From Chthonomonas sp. (GTDB lineage Bacteria > Armatimonadota > Fimbriimonadia > Fimbriimonadales > Fimbriimonadaceae), in assembly GCA_016788585.1 (NCBI GenBank), contig JAEURP010000009.1, forward strand, positions 1-64,000: a stretch of DNA of 64,000 nt. The letters are read 5' to 3'. The notes beneath the pieces were generated by a model. It did no database searches. It saw only the letters and a program-made list of their open reading frames with translations, and was not told the DNA's origin. Numbering within the stretch: position 1 is the stretch's first letter; each line of letters starts with the position of its first letter. The position numbers and the translations under genes were made by a program. Below, in pieces: positions 26,994 through 35,863 of this stretch.

Positions 26994-28088
26994 TTAGCGT
27001 CCTTCCTCGGCGCTTGGCGCGACTCGGAAGCCCTCACGTTGAACCAACGCGTCCTTTTGGGCGATTTCGAGGTCCTCGCGCACCATTTCTTCAATCAACT
27101 CTTCAAAGGTAGTTTTGGGCTCCCAGCCCAAAATCTCTTTTGCTTTCGTTGGGTCACCCAAGAGTGTTTCAACTTCGGCCGGGCGATAGTAGCGGGGATC
27201 GACACCGATCACTTCGCGACCAGTGGACTTGTCGATGCCAACTTCTTGCTCGGCAGAGCCGCGCCACTCGATGTCCATGCCGAGTTCGCTAAAAGCCCTT
27301 TCGCAAAGTTGGCGAATCGAGTACTGCTTTCCAGTTGCTAGGACAAAATCGTCGGGCTTATCTTGCTGAAGCATCAGCCACATGCCTTCTACGTAATCGC
27401 GAGCATGCCCCCAATCGCGGAGCGAATCCATATTTCCAAGGTAGAGCTTCTTTTGGAGGCCAACTTTGATGCGCGAGGCGGCACGGGTTACCTTGCGAGT
27501 GACGAAGGTTTCGCCTCGCAAAGGGCTCTCGTGATTAAAGAGAATGCCGTTGCAGGCGTACATGCCGTAGGACTCGCGATAGTTCACTGTAATCCAATAG
27601 GCGTACAGTTTCGCGACACCATATGGAGAGCGCGGATAGAAAGGTGTTGTCTCCTTTTGGGGGATCTCTTGAACGAGACCATAGAGTTCGGAAGTTGAGG
27701 CTTGATAGAAACGAACGTGGTCGGTCATACCGAGGATTCGAATGGCCTCAAGTAGCCGGAGAGCGCCGATAGCATCAGAATTGGCGGTAAATTCAGGCTC
27801 CTCGAAAGAGACTTTGACGTGCGATTGGGCCCCCAGATTGTAAATTTCGTCTGGTTGAACCTCCTGAATGACACGGATGAGCGAGGTCGAGTCTGTTAGG
27901 TCGCCATAGTGGAGATGGAAAGGTAACCCGTTCTCGTGAGAATCGTGATAGAGGTGGTCGATTCTCGCCGTGTTGAAGAGCGATGTTCGGCGCTTGATTC
28001 CATGAACGGCATACCCTTTCTTCAGGAGTAGCTCGGCCAAATATGCCCCATCTTGGCCTGTAATTCCGGTAACCAACGCTTTTTTCAT
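26994..28088 (-). CDS. gmd: GDP-mannose 4,6-dehydratase
   Basis: The 364-residue enzyme makes GDP-4-keto-6-deoxymannose from GDP-mannose. Visible motifs are [19 protein letters not shown] (NADP binding), GIKRRTS, the STSELYG catalytic Thr/Ser region and [15 protein letters not shown] with Tyr and Lys. An in-frame start nine codons upstream is possible, but [12 protein letters not shown] is the normal family start. The gene is divergent from a DUF6614-like gene with a 57-base gap. Confidence 0.95.
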   Translation of the reverse strand: MKKALVTGITGQDGAYLAELLLKKGYAVHGIKRRTSLFNTARIDHLYHDSHENGLPFHLHYGDLTDSTSLIRVIQEVQPDEIYNLGAQSHVKVSFEEPEFTANSDAIGALRLLEAIRILGMTDHVRFYQASTSELYGLVQEIPQKETTPFYPRSPYGVAKLYAYWITVNYRESYGMYACNGILFNHESPLRGETFVTRKVTRAASRIKVGLQKKLYLGNMDSLRDWGHARDYVEGMWLMLQQDKPDDFVLATGKQYSIRQLCERAFSELGMDIEWRGSAEQEVGIDKSTGREVIGVDPRYYRPAEVETLLGDPTKAKEILGWEPKTTFEELIEEMVREDLEIAQKDALVQREGFRVAPSAEEGR

Positions 28089-28145
28089 CTTTGCTAAGTG
28101 TACTGCCCTGACCATTATCGGGCTCTTGCCGTGCTATCGTGAGGC

Positions 28146-28481
28146 ATGAACCACTATGAGGTGTGGGTAAATCTCGCCCCAGGAGCAAAGGACCTTGAGT
28201 TTGTCGATGCTCTCACCGCTTACCTTGGCTTTCTTCAACAGAAGGGGCTTCTGGAGAGTTTCCGGATTCGACGACGAAAGTTTGGGTTCGGACCGGAAGC
28301 GCTCGGCGAGTTCAATATCTCGATGATCTTCCGCGACCTCGCTCATCTCGACGCCGCTTTCCTTCGGGTCGCGAAGCGGGACGAAGAGGTCGAGAGGCTC
28401 CATGCCGCCGTGTTTTCGCGTGTGGTTGATTTCAAGTCGGGGCTCTATCGAGACTTTCCCGACGAAGTGCGCGAAGGCTAA
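28146..28481 (+). CDS. DUF6614-like conserved hypothetical protein
   Basis: This 111-residue soluble protein has a conserved look: an N-terminal strand YEVWVNLAPG, a helix with DALTAYLGFLQQKGL, the RRRKFGFGPEALGEF core and a LYRDFPDEVR end. I recall similar small proteins under DUF6614, with a ferredoxin-like layout; that label is from memory. Function unknown. It is a single gene divergent from gmd and precedes a hairpin-rich gap. Confidence 0.6.
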   Translation: MNHYEVWVNLAPGAKDLEFVDALTAYLGFLQQKGLLESFRIRRRKFGFGPEALGEFNISMIFRDLAHLDAAFLRVAKRDEEVERLHAAVFSRVVDFKSGLYRDFPDEVREG

Positions 28482-28498
28482 ATTTGTACTGGAGAAAT

Positions 28499-28567
28499 AT
28501 GCTAGTTCGCCCAGTTTCTAGCATGTTTACTTGCGTCTTAGTTCAGCACTTTCAGATAGCCTATCTG
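28499..28567. repeat. Two short perfect inverted repeats
   Basis: ATGCTAG (28499-28505) pairs with CTAGCAT (28518-28524), and CAGATA (28553-28558) with TATCTG (28562-28567). They lie in the 111-base gap between a DUF6614-like gene and a TPR gene. The second is compact enough for an operator or small hairpin. Neither is followed by a T-run. Confidence 0.4.
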
Positions 28568-28592
28568 GACCGGCTCACGCCGACCCACTGAA

Positions 28593-29102
28593 ATGGCCGC
28601 TTGTCAATTTATCCCGGAAATTAGAGCTGACCAAATGCCGCACCGACCGGCTCTGAGATGGAGCGGCCCCTCGTTGGCTCAACGAGGAGACTGGCAGGCC
28701 GCCTTGCGTTCTGCACGGCGACGTCTAAAGCGGCTCCCGGGCGACCTAGGTGCCCTTGAAGTGATGGCTCGATCGCTTGTCGCGGTTGGTCGAGCGGAAG
28801 AAGCCCTCCCGCACCTTCGAACTTTGGTTCGTCAAAATCCCCACGAGCCTGCCTATGATGTCTGGCGGGCATCGGCGCTTCAGGCCCAAGGGAGATACGT
28901 TGAGGCCTTGCTCAGCTTGTCCCGAGCGTACAACCTTTACCGCGAGGGGCCGATCAAAGACAAGGTTCTTGCCGAGGTTGAACTGATGATAAACCTTCTT
29001 GAGCAGAGGGGCCACCAGCCAATGGTACTTTGGACCGAAGTAGGCATCCTGCCCCCGGCGCGCCGCAAGGGTTGCCGCGAGGCAGTGCCTCTGATTCACT
29101 AA
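28593..29102 (+). CDS. TPR-repeat protein
   Basis: The 169-residue protein contains about three tetratricopeptide-like helical repeats. The clearest are DWQAALRSARRRLKRLPGD, LGALEVMARSLVAVGRAEEA and the DVWRASALQAQGRYVEAL segment. Such repeats bind other proteins. No enzymatic motif is seen. A later ATG (28635) is an alternative start. The neighbours, DUF6614-like and metK, give no clue to its role. Confidence 0.6.
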   Translation: MAACQFIPEIRADQMPHRPALRWSGPSLAQRGDWQAALRSARRRLKRLPGDLGALEVMARSLVAVGRAEEALPHLRTLVRQNPHEPAYDVWRASALQAQGRYVEALLSLSRAYNLYREGPIKDKVLAEVELMINLLEQRGHQPMVLWTEVGILPPARRKGCREAVPLIH

Positions 29103-29146
29103 CGAGTGGTGGCCCAAGCGGGGAGCACTGAAGTCTAAGTTTCCGG

Positions 29147-30271
29147 TTACGTCAGGCTTTCGGCTCCGTCAGTTCTTTCCCATGCGAAAGCTGGATTCCC
29201 AAAGTGACCATTCTTTGCGGTCGGCAGATACTTGTGCTGCTTGAGGTTGAGGTGCTTGATGATGCCATTGGGAGACATATCAAAGTTCGCGCGGACCCGC
29301 TTGACGATTTCATCATGTCCAATCTTCTCGGTGCCAAAAGTCTCGACGTTCACTGAGACAGGCTGGGCGACACCAATCGCATAGGCAAGGCCAACGACGC
29401 ATCGATCCGCAAGGTCAGCGGCGACGATGCACTTCGCAATGTGGCGGGCCATATATGCTGCAGAGCGATCCACCTTTGAAGGATCCTTTCCACTGAACGC
29501 GCCGCCGCCGTGGGGGCACATACCGCCATAGGTGTCGACGATGATCTTTCGGCCGGTTAACCCGGTGTCCGCGGCGGGGCCACCTAAGACGAAGCGCCCT
29601 GTTGGGTTAATGTGATAGGTGATATCGCCGTCGATGAAATTCTGATAGTCGGCGAGGACGGGCTTGATAATCTGGTCCTGCACCAAACTTTGGATGTCCG
29701 CCAACTGTAGGGTTGGATCATGCTGATGTGAGACAACCACAGTCTCGATCCGCTTTGGTAAACCATCTTCGTAAACCACCGATACCTGAGATTTGGCATC
29801 GGGCCGAAGTCCCATGGATGGGTTGGCATGCCGGACTTGGGCCGCTTTGTGAGTTAAGGCATGGGCGATGGTAAGCGGCAAAGGCATTAACTGGGGGGTC
29901 TCTTTGGTCGCCAGGCCGAACATCATGCCTTGGTCTCCGGCTCCACCCGTGTTTACACCCTGAGCAATATCATTTGACTGGCCCTGAATGGCAACCAAGA
30001 CTCCACAGGTCGATCCATCGAACCCAACACGAGTATCGTTGTAGCCAATCGAGTTGATGGTTTGGCGAATGACTTCCTGAACATTCACATATGCGTTGGT
30101 CGTGACCTCGCCACTGACGACGGCCACGCCATGGGCCAGCATTGTCTCAACAGCTACCCTCGATTCGGGATCTTGTTCAAGAAGCTCATCGAGGATGGCA
30201 TCCGAAATCTGGTCCGCAACTTTATCGGGGTGTCCCTCACTGACACTCTCAGAGGTGTAAATATGCGTCAT
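29147..30271 (-). CDS. metK: S-adenosylmethionine synthetase
   Basis: The 374-residue enzyme makes S-adenosylmethionine from methionine and ATP. It has the SESVSEGHPDKVADQISDA opening, GAGDQGMMFG, and the GGGAFSGKDPSKVDRSAAY loop. The length is normal for the family. It is divergent from an unknown gene. The 61-base leader can form a hairpin but does not match a SAM riboswitch I know. With mtnA it shows active methionine cycling. Confidence 0.96.
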   Translation of the reverse strand: MTHIYTSESVSEGHPDKVADQISDAILDELLEQDPESRVAVETMLAHGVAVVSGEVTTNAYVNVQEVIRQTINSIGYNDTRVGFDGSTCGVLVAIQGQSNDIAQGVNTGGAGDQGMMFGLATKETPQLMPLPLTIAHALTHKAAQVRHANPSMGLRPDAKSQVSVVYEDGLPKRIETVVVSHQHDPTLQLADIQSLVQDQIIKPVLADYQNFIDGDITYHINPTGRFVLGGPAADTGLTGRKIIVDTYGGMCPHGGGAFSGKDPSKVDRSAAYMARHIAKCIVAADLADRCVVGLAYAIGVAQPVSVNVETFGTEKIGHDEIVKRVRANFDMSPNGIIKHLNLKQHKYLPTAKNGHFGNPAFAWERTDGAESLT

Positions 30272-30285
30272 TGGTCCGGCGTAGA

Positions 30286-30323
30286 GGATACCTTTCGCCG
30301 TCCCCGCTCCATGCCGGGTACCT
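30286..30323 (-). promoter_or_regulatory. Possible leader hairpin of metK
   Basis: On the minus strand AGGTACC (30323-30317) can pair with GGTATCCT (30293-30286) with one bulged T, enclosing a GC-rich 23-base loop. It lies 15 bases upstream of the metK start. Length and sequence do not fit SAM-I, SAM-II or SAM-IV patterns that I can recall, so any regulatory role is a guess. Confidence 0.25.
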
Positions 30324-30332
30324 TGCTAGGTA

Positions 30333-31208
30333 GTGGTCAATTCACTTCAGGCCCTTTTAGAGCACGCCATCGACTACGCCGGCCTTTTTCCGCCGGCGGC
30401 CCTACCATTGGAGGAGGCTGTCTCTGAATATGCCGAGATCATCGCCGGGCCTAATGCATGGATCGTCAATCGGTTCGTGTGTCCGGTGGCATGGCTCTCC
30501 GACCTTGTCGAACTTTTGCCAGTGAATGCCGATGGGCCATGGTCAATTGCGGCCCTTGGGACCTCAGTCGAGGGTTTTCGGCAGGACCTAAACTTGATTG
30601 AGCGCTTCGAGCAAGCCGCTGGCGAGCGCGCGCAGGTCGACGGCTACGAGGTCAAGGCTCTGAAGACCGAAATGACGAAGGGGCTCCTCAACAGAGTCCA
30701 GGAGGCAGGCTTTGAGGAGGCATATATTGAGATTCCATGGGGAACTGACTTGGCGGAGTTCCTCGATCCTCTCGTCGAATTCGAGGATATCGGAGCCAAA
30801 GCGAGGACTGGCGGCCTTGAGGCAGATAAGTTTCCGAGTAGCGAACAGGTCGCTGCATTCATTCACGAATGCGTCTCCCTCGATATCTCTTTTAAGCTCA
30901 CAGCTGGCCTGCATCATCCTTTCCCGCAAGTAGATCATACGATCGGGGCTCGGATGCATGGCTTCTTGAATATCTTGGTTGCGACCGCCCTTTCTGGCCC
31001 TCTCGACCTGAGCCGGGCGGAAGTGGCTTCGATTCTCGACGCCGATGATCCTTCGCAGTTCAATTTTCACGACGCTGGCGTTCGATTTGGGCAGTGGGGA
31101 GTTAATCTCGAAGAGCTCAATTTTGGGCGGCTGATGTTAAGTAGCTGGGGTTCCTGTTCTGTGCAGGAGCCTCTCGATGATTTGACCGTGGCAAACCTAT
31201 TCCCATGA
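30333..31208 (+). CDS. Conserved hypothetical protein beside fumarylacetoacetase
   Basis: This 291-residue soluble protein starts with GTG and the conserved-looking segment HAIDYAGLFPPAALPLEEAV. It contains repeated beta-alpha-like stretches and LTAGLHHPFPQVDHTIGARMHG. I recognise it as a type seen in several bacterial phyla but know no function. It overlaps the fumarylacetoacetase gene by 4 bases, which points to a related catabolic or regulatory role in aromatic amino acid breakdown (inference). Confidence 0.6.
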   Translation: MVNSLQALLEHAIDYAGLFPPAALPLEEAVSEYAEIIAGPNAWIVNRFVCPVAWLSDLVELLPVNADGPWSIAALGTSVEGFRQDLNLIERFEQAAGERAQVDGYEVKALKTEMTKGLLNRVQEAGFEEAYIEIPWGTDLAEFLDPLVEFEDIGAKARTGGLEADKFPSSEQVAAFIHECVSLDISFKLTAGLHHPFPQVDHTIGARMHGFLNILVATALSGPLDLSRAEVASILDADDPSQFNFHDAGVRFGQWGVNLEELNFGRLMLSSWGSCSVQEPLDDLTVANLFP

Positions 31209-32467
31209 AGAAGTTCGTAATTCCCGCAAATGCCAGAAGTTGGGTCCCCGGAGCCAATGCCTCAGATTTCCCGATTCAGAACCTGCCTTATTGTTGTGTC
31301 GATGAAGAGGGCAGCAGTATTTCGGTCCGCATCGGAGATTCGATTGTCATTCTCTCAGAGCTTCAAGAAGCTGGCCTGATCGATGAGAACCTGCCCGTTT
31401 GGGATGGAACTGAGTTCGCATTTGAGGCTCCTGAGTCTCGATACGAATTGCGCAAGACTCTCTTCGACCTGCTTTCGCAAGATGGCGACCCCGCGTTAAA
31501 GGACAATATGGCCTTGCGTGAGCGAGCCTTAGTGCCTGTAAGCGAAGTAACGCTCTACGTTCCGTTCTTCAGCCGCCAGTTTGTGGACTATTACAGCGGA
31601 ATCCATCATGCTGGCAACGTTGGAAAGATGTTCCGTCCAGATATGCCCCCGCTCCTACCGAACTACCGCCACATTCCGGTTGCTTACAATGGTCGGGCCA
31701 GCAGCGTAGTCGAGGATGGCATCGCGATCGTTCGTCCCAACGGTCAAACTAAAGGAGCCAATGACGAGCTTCCTGCCTATGGGCCGACTCAAGAACTCGA
31801 CTTTGAACTTGAAATGGGTTTCTATACGGCTGGCGGCAGTGATATGGGAATGCCGTTCCCAATCAGCGAGGCAGAAGCGCATATCTTGGGGGTGGTTCTA
31901 TTAAATGACTGGAGCGCCCGAGACGTGCAGCGCTGGGAATATCAACCGCTTGGACCGTTCCTCGCCAAGAGCTTTGCCACAACGGTCAGTCCCTATGTCG
32001 TTTCGCTTGATGCAATAGATCCGTTTCGAGTTGCCGGCATCGAACAAGATCCTGCAGTGCTGCCCTATTTGAATGACCCAGAGCCACGTTGCTACGATAT
32101 TGAGCTGGAAGTGATGCTCAAGACTCCTGCCATGGCCGAGGCACAAGTGATCTGCCGATCGAATGCGAAGCACCTCTACTGGTCTTTCCGCCAACAGCTT
32201 GCGCACCAGGTTTCGAACGGGACGCCGATTGAACCATGCGACCTCTATGGAACCGGAACTATTAGTGGGCCGGATGAGGGCACATTTGGTTCACTCCTTG
32301 AGCTAACGTGGAGAGGATCGAAGCCCATCTCGTTGACGTCAGGTGAGGAGCGCACATTTCTTGAGGACGGCGACACGCTCACCATCCGTGGATGGTGCCA
32401 AGGAGATGGGTACCGAATTGGATTCGGTGAGGCCAGTGGCACTATCCTGCCGGCCCCACCCATCTAG
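31205..32467 (+). CDS. fahA: Fumarylacetoacetase
   Basis: The 420-residue hydrolase performs the last step of tyrosine breakdown, splitting fumarylacetoacetate into fumarate and acetoacetate. The N-terminal SH3-like part is followed by the FAH domain, with YSGIHHAGNVGKMFRPD (active-site His), LDFELEMGFY (metal-binding Glu residues), LNDWSARDVQRWEYQPLGPF and GTGTISGP. Released acetoacetate is the substrate of the CoA-transferase encoded elsewhere in this window, a plausible metabolic link. Other tyrosine-catabolic genes are not present here. Confidence 0.94.
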   Translation: MKKFVIPANARSWVPGANASDFPIQNLPYCCVDEEGSSISVRIGDSIVILSELQEAGLIDENLPVWDGTEFAFEAPESRYELRKTLFDLLSQDGDPALKDNMALRERALVPVSEVTLYVPFFSRQFVDYYSGIHHAGNVGKMFRPDMPPLLPNYRHIPVAYNGRASSVVEDGIAIVRPNGQTKGANDELPAYGPTQELDFELEMGFYTAGGSDMGMPFPISEAEAHILGVVLLNDWSARDVQRWEYQPLGPFLAKSFATTVSPYVVSLDAIDPFRVAGIEQDPAVLPYLNDPEPRCYDIELEVMLKTPAMAEAQVICRSNAKHLYWSFRQQLAHQVSNGTPIEPCDLYGTGTISGPDEGTFGSLLELTWRGSKPISLTSGEERTFLEDGDTLTIRGWCQGDGYRIGFGEASGTILPAPPI

Positions 32468-32473
32468 ATTCAC

Positions 32474-34711
32474 TTACTCAATACCAAAGACACGCCACTC
32501 AGCTAGGGTAGCGGCTGGAGTTCCCTCCGGGATTTCTAGCATAATATATCTGGCTTGGGCTAATGGTCCGTAGTAGGAAATCCAGCCATCGAAGCCCCGA
32601 TTGGCGACCATCCAGGGTCCGCTAATTTCCTGAGCCCAGGACCGCGCCGCCTCCGGCTTTTGGCCCGTTCCAAAGATGTTGATCTTGAACATCGGCCAAA
32701 TCGCGCCACCGGGAAAGTTGAGTTCAACTTTAGCAATCGCGCGGTCCTTGCCGAGATCTAGCTCGATCCAGCCAGCCTTTCCAGCTGGCCAATCCAAGAA
32801 TGTAGCGATCTTTCCATCGGTCAAGGCGTCTAGCTTGGCGGGAAGGCTGTTAAAACTATCCGTGATAATGCGACCCTCGGCCAGATTGGAGTCGCCAGGC
32901 TTCGTTACGGGAAGCGCCACCTGTAGGGGCAGAATGCCGGCATCTTTGTTTCCTCGTGCAAACGAGTCGACGAGTTGCCATGCCTTAATGAAGCCCGTTG
33001 CGCTGGTCCCACCTCGACTAACGCGCACCATCAAAACGCCGTCTTCGAAGTTAGCGAAAGGAGTCCGCCCTTGGTTGGGGACTGGGCAAATACCTCCCTC
33101 ATTGTTGTCGATCGTGAAAGAAGGGACCTTTTCAAACTTATCGCCTTTCTTGGCGTAAAACTCCAGCCGAGCACCTTTCACAAGCTGCCCGGCGCTATCA
33201 AGTACACGCAGGACCGTCGTCTTTGGGGTTTGCTCGGCAAGTGGAGCTGTGCTCTGAGTCATTAAGTAATGAAGGGCGGCGACTTCGGTCGCAGCCAAGA
33301 GATTGGTGTCCTCAAATCGGAGTTGCGCCGAAGCTGAGTCAAACCACGGCTCGGCAGGGAAACCCAAAATACTTGGGTAAGCCGAGTCATTGCGCGTATC
33401 TCCTCCCTTCGTGATTCCAGGGAACGGGTCGACACTTGACCGGTCGGCGTCATGGTACGCAAAGACATTTGAGCGATCGAGGTCGGGAACTCCTGCTTTC
33501 AGCAGAATCTCCCGTGCCGCAGATCTGAGGGTTCCTTCGTCGTCTTCACCGGTTCCCTTAAAGGCTTGGATTCGCACTCCCGTTCGTACTCCGTCGAGAG
33601 CAAACGAGAATCGGCTGAAAGGAAAGGCAACCTCGTTCAGGAAGCGTGCCGCCCGAACATAGGCCATTTTGTCGCCCGAATCTGGCACGACCACCGGGAT
33701 CGCGGCTTCGTAGAACTGAATGGCATTGTCCGTTCGGTCAGAGTCTGCGGGGCCCATCTCAGCCCTGACGGTCACTAGCCTGGTGCGATGGTCTGCCGCT
33801 TTTGACCTCCACGGCCACGTGACGGTTACAGAGCCCTCCTTCCCATCCGAAAGTCCGTTCGGCACTTCACTAATCAACTCCTCACCGTCGATCAGCCATG
33901 AAACTCGAATCGCCCCGGATTGAGTGCCTTCGTACCGAAAATGAGCGGTCCAACTGACGGCCTCTCCTTCCTTCGGTGATGTTGTTCTCAGATCGCGACT
34001 GCACGATACATTGATCATTTGCAGGTTGCTCTTACGAGGTGCATCTGCATCTTCGGTTTCGATCTGCAGAACGGGTCGTCCTGACAATGCTTCGCTACTT
34101 CCAAAGTCAACCGGATTGCGAAAATCGAGGGCGAAGCCATGGTTCGAAAGTGGATTCTCGACCATTGTCTGAATAGTCGGGCCCAGGCCGTCGATGATCA
34201 ATTGATTCTCGTTGCGCACGGCGCTTGCCGTCTTGATTTCTTCACGGTCCGCGAGCCCCCTCGCTCCAGGTGCCTGCCAGCGGCTGTACTTCTGGCCGCC
34301 CAGTGGCGAATCCCAAGTTGCTGACACGTTCGGTGCCTTGGCGCCCGCCTCGATTGGAGTTTCAAGCAGCCCTAGCCCCCTCCTTCCCGGTCCCTCCCCC
34401 CATCGGGTGACCATGCGAAAAGCTCCTCCAAACTGAGGTTCCTCGCCGATCTGTTGGGTAAGAATGATTCGAGCTCGCGTTACCCTGCGGTCCCCGACTA
34501 TGCGTTTCAGGTCCCCGAACTTGATGAGAATGGTTTTTCCCGGTCCACCAGAAAGGAGCGGATCGCGACCGTAGTTCTCAATAGCCTTCGTGCTTTCGAT
34601 GAAGGTATCGCTGACGGCATAGTAGCGAAAGTCCAAATCACCAGGGCCGCCGCGTTCAAGGGAGAGGGTGTTGAGTTGAGACGCGATGGCCACGACAAAG
34701 GCGGTGAGCAT
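32474..34711 (-). CDS. Large secreted protein with DNRLRE-like and F5/8 C-type domains
   Basis: The 745-residue protein starts with a short hydrophobic export segment (MLTAFVVAIASQL). A DNRLRE-like beta module comes next (about 25-150, SDTFIESTKAIENYG and DSPLGGQKYSRW). A CARDB/APHP-like beta sandwich (about 235-350) and a central region with SDRTDNAIQFYEA follow. A discoidin (F5/8 type C) carbohydrate-binding-like domain ends it (about 600-745, GWIELDLGKDRAIAKVELNFP). No catalytic motif is recognised. It probably binds polysaccharide outside the cell. It converges closely with fahA (6 bases between stops). Confidence 0.6.
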   Translation of the reverse strand: MLTAFVVAIASQLNTLSLERGGPGDLDFRYYAVSDTFIESTKAIENYGRDPLLSGGPGKTILIKFGDLKRIVGDRRVTRARIILTQQIGEEPQFGGAFRMVTRWGEGPGRRGLGLLETPIEAGAKAPNVSATWDSPLGGQKYSRWQAPGARGLADREEIKTASAVRNENQLIIDGLGPTIQTMVENPLSNHGFALDFRNPVDFGSSEALSGRPVLQIETEDADAPRKSNLQMINVSCSRDLRTTSPKEGEAVSWTAHFRYEGTQSGAIRVSWLIDGEELISEVPNGLSDGKEGSVTVTWPWRSKAADHRTRLVTVRAEMGPADSDRTDNAIQFYEAAIPVVVPDSGDKMAYVRAARFLNEVAFPFSRFSFALDGVRTGVRIQAFKGTGEDDEGTLRSAAREILLKAGVPDLDRSNVFAYHDADRSSVDPFPGITKGGDTRNDSAYPSILGFPAEPWFDSASAQLRFEDTNLLAATEVAALHYLMTQSTAPLAEQTPKTTVLRVLDSAGQLVKGARLEFYAKKGDKFEKVPSFTIDNNEGGICPVPNQGRTPFANFEDGVLMVRVSRGGTSATGFIKAWQLVDSFARGNKDAGILPLQVALPVTKPGDSNLAEGRIITDSFNSLPAKLDALTDGKIATFLDWPAGKAGWIELDLGKDRAIAKVELNFPGGAIWPMFKINIFGTGQKPEAARSWAQEISGPWMVANRGFDGWISYYGPLAQARYIMLEIPEGTPAATLAEWRVFGIE

Positions 34712-34750
34712 GATTAGAGTTTAGACGTTCCAGAGGGTACAACATGAGCA

Positions 34751-35863
34751 ATGAGCGCGACGATTACAAGCCAGCCCTATGGTCGTATCTACAACTTCTC
34801 CGCCGGGCCGTGCACCCTGCCGGTCGAGGTTCTGGAGGAAGCCCGCGACAGCATCATGAACTGGAACGGCTTTGGCGCGAGCGTGCTCGAAATGAGCCAT
34901 CGCAGTAAGGCTTTCGAAGGCATTCTAGATTCGGCGATCGCCGACCTGCGCGAGCTGATGGGAATCCCCGCAAATTACAAAGTGCTGTTCTTGCAAGGAG
35001 GAGCTAGTCTGCAATTCTCGATGATCCCAATGAATCTGCGACCAGAGGGTGCCAGCGTTGACCACATAGTTACGGGCGCCTGGGGAAAGAAGTCGGTGGA
35101 GGCCTCGAACCTGTATGGCGGCAAGACGAACGTGATCTATGACGCCAAAGAGTCAAATTACAATCATGCTCCGGCCCTAACATCGCTTGCGATCTCCCCG
35201 GATAATAGTTACGTCTACTTCACCAGCAACGAGACGATTCAGGGGGTCAATTATCTAGCTGATCCTGCAAATGATGGCAATGTTTGGATTTGCGATATGT
35301 CTTCTGACATTCTGAGCCGCGAAGTTAATGTGTCGAGATACGGGATGATCTTTGCTGGAGTGCAAAAGAACATGGGGCCCGCTGGCGCTGTCCTGGCAAT
35401 TATTCGTGAAGACCTCCTTGAGCGCGTACCTTCGGGCTTACCTCCGATGCTCGACTACAAGGTAATGGTCGAAAACGGCAGCATGTACAACACGCCGCCG
35501 TGTTGGAGCATCTACATGTGTGGCCTCGTGTACAAGTGGATGATGCGCAATGGTGGCGTCGCGGCCATGGAAGCAAAAAACGAGGCCAAAGCCAAGCTAA
35601 TCTACGACGCGATTGATAACTCTTCGTTCTACAAAGGTCACGCGGTCGCGCAAAACAGAAGCCGCATGAACATCACGTTCACGCTTCCAACGGAGGATTT
35701 GGGTAAGAAGTTCGTGGCTGAGGCCAAGGAAGCGGGAATGATCGAGCTAAACGGACATCGCTCTGTTGGTGGATGCCGCGCAAGTGTTTATAACGCATTT
35801 CCGGTCGAGGGTTGCCAAGTTTTGGCGGACTTCATGCGGTCCTTTGAAGCGGCCAACGGATGA
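34751..35863 (+). CDS. serC: Phosphoserine aminotransferase
   Basis: This 370-residue PLP enzyme converts 3-phosphohydroxypyruvate to phosphoserine in serine (and often pyridoxal phosphate) synthesis. Motifs are the YNFSAGPCTLP opening, GGASLQFSMIPMNL, the PLP-lysine region FAGVQKNMGPAG and the GHRSVGGCRASVYNA end. It overlaps priA by 4 bases, an unusual operon partner. An upstream ATG at 34744 is out of frame. Confidence 0.95.
   Translation: MSATITSQPYGRIYNFSAGPCTLPVEVLEEARDSIMNWNGFGASVLEMSHRSKAFEGILDSAIADLRELMGIPANYKVLFLQGGASLQFSMIPMNLRPEGASVDHIVTGAWGKKSVEASNLYGGKTNVIYDAKESNYNHAPALTSLAISPDNSYVYFTSNETIQGVNYLADPANDGNVWICDMSSDILSREVNVSRYGMIFAGVQKNMGPAGAVLAIIREDLLERVPSGLPPMLDYKVMVENGSMYNTPPCWSIYMCGLVYKWMMRNGGVAAMEAKNEAKAKLIYDAIDNSSFYKGHAVAQNRSRMNITFTLPTEDLGKKFVAEAKEAGMIELNGHRSVGGCRASVYNAFPVEGCQVLADFMRSFEAANG

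Noticed and set aside
30272-30332. SAM riboswitch before metK
   Set aside because: The leader is too short for SAM-I and has no match to SAM-II or SAM-IV conserved bases; only a weak hairpin is present.
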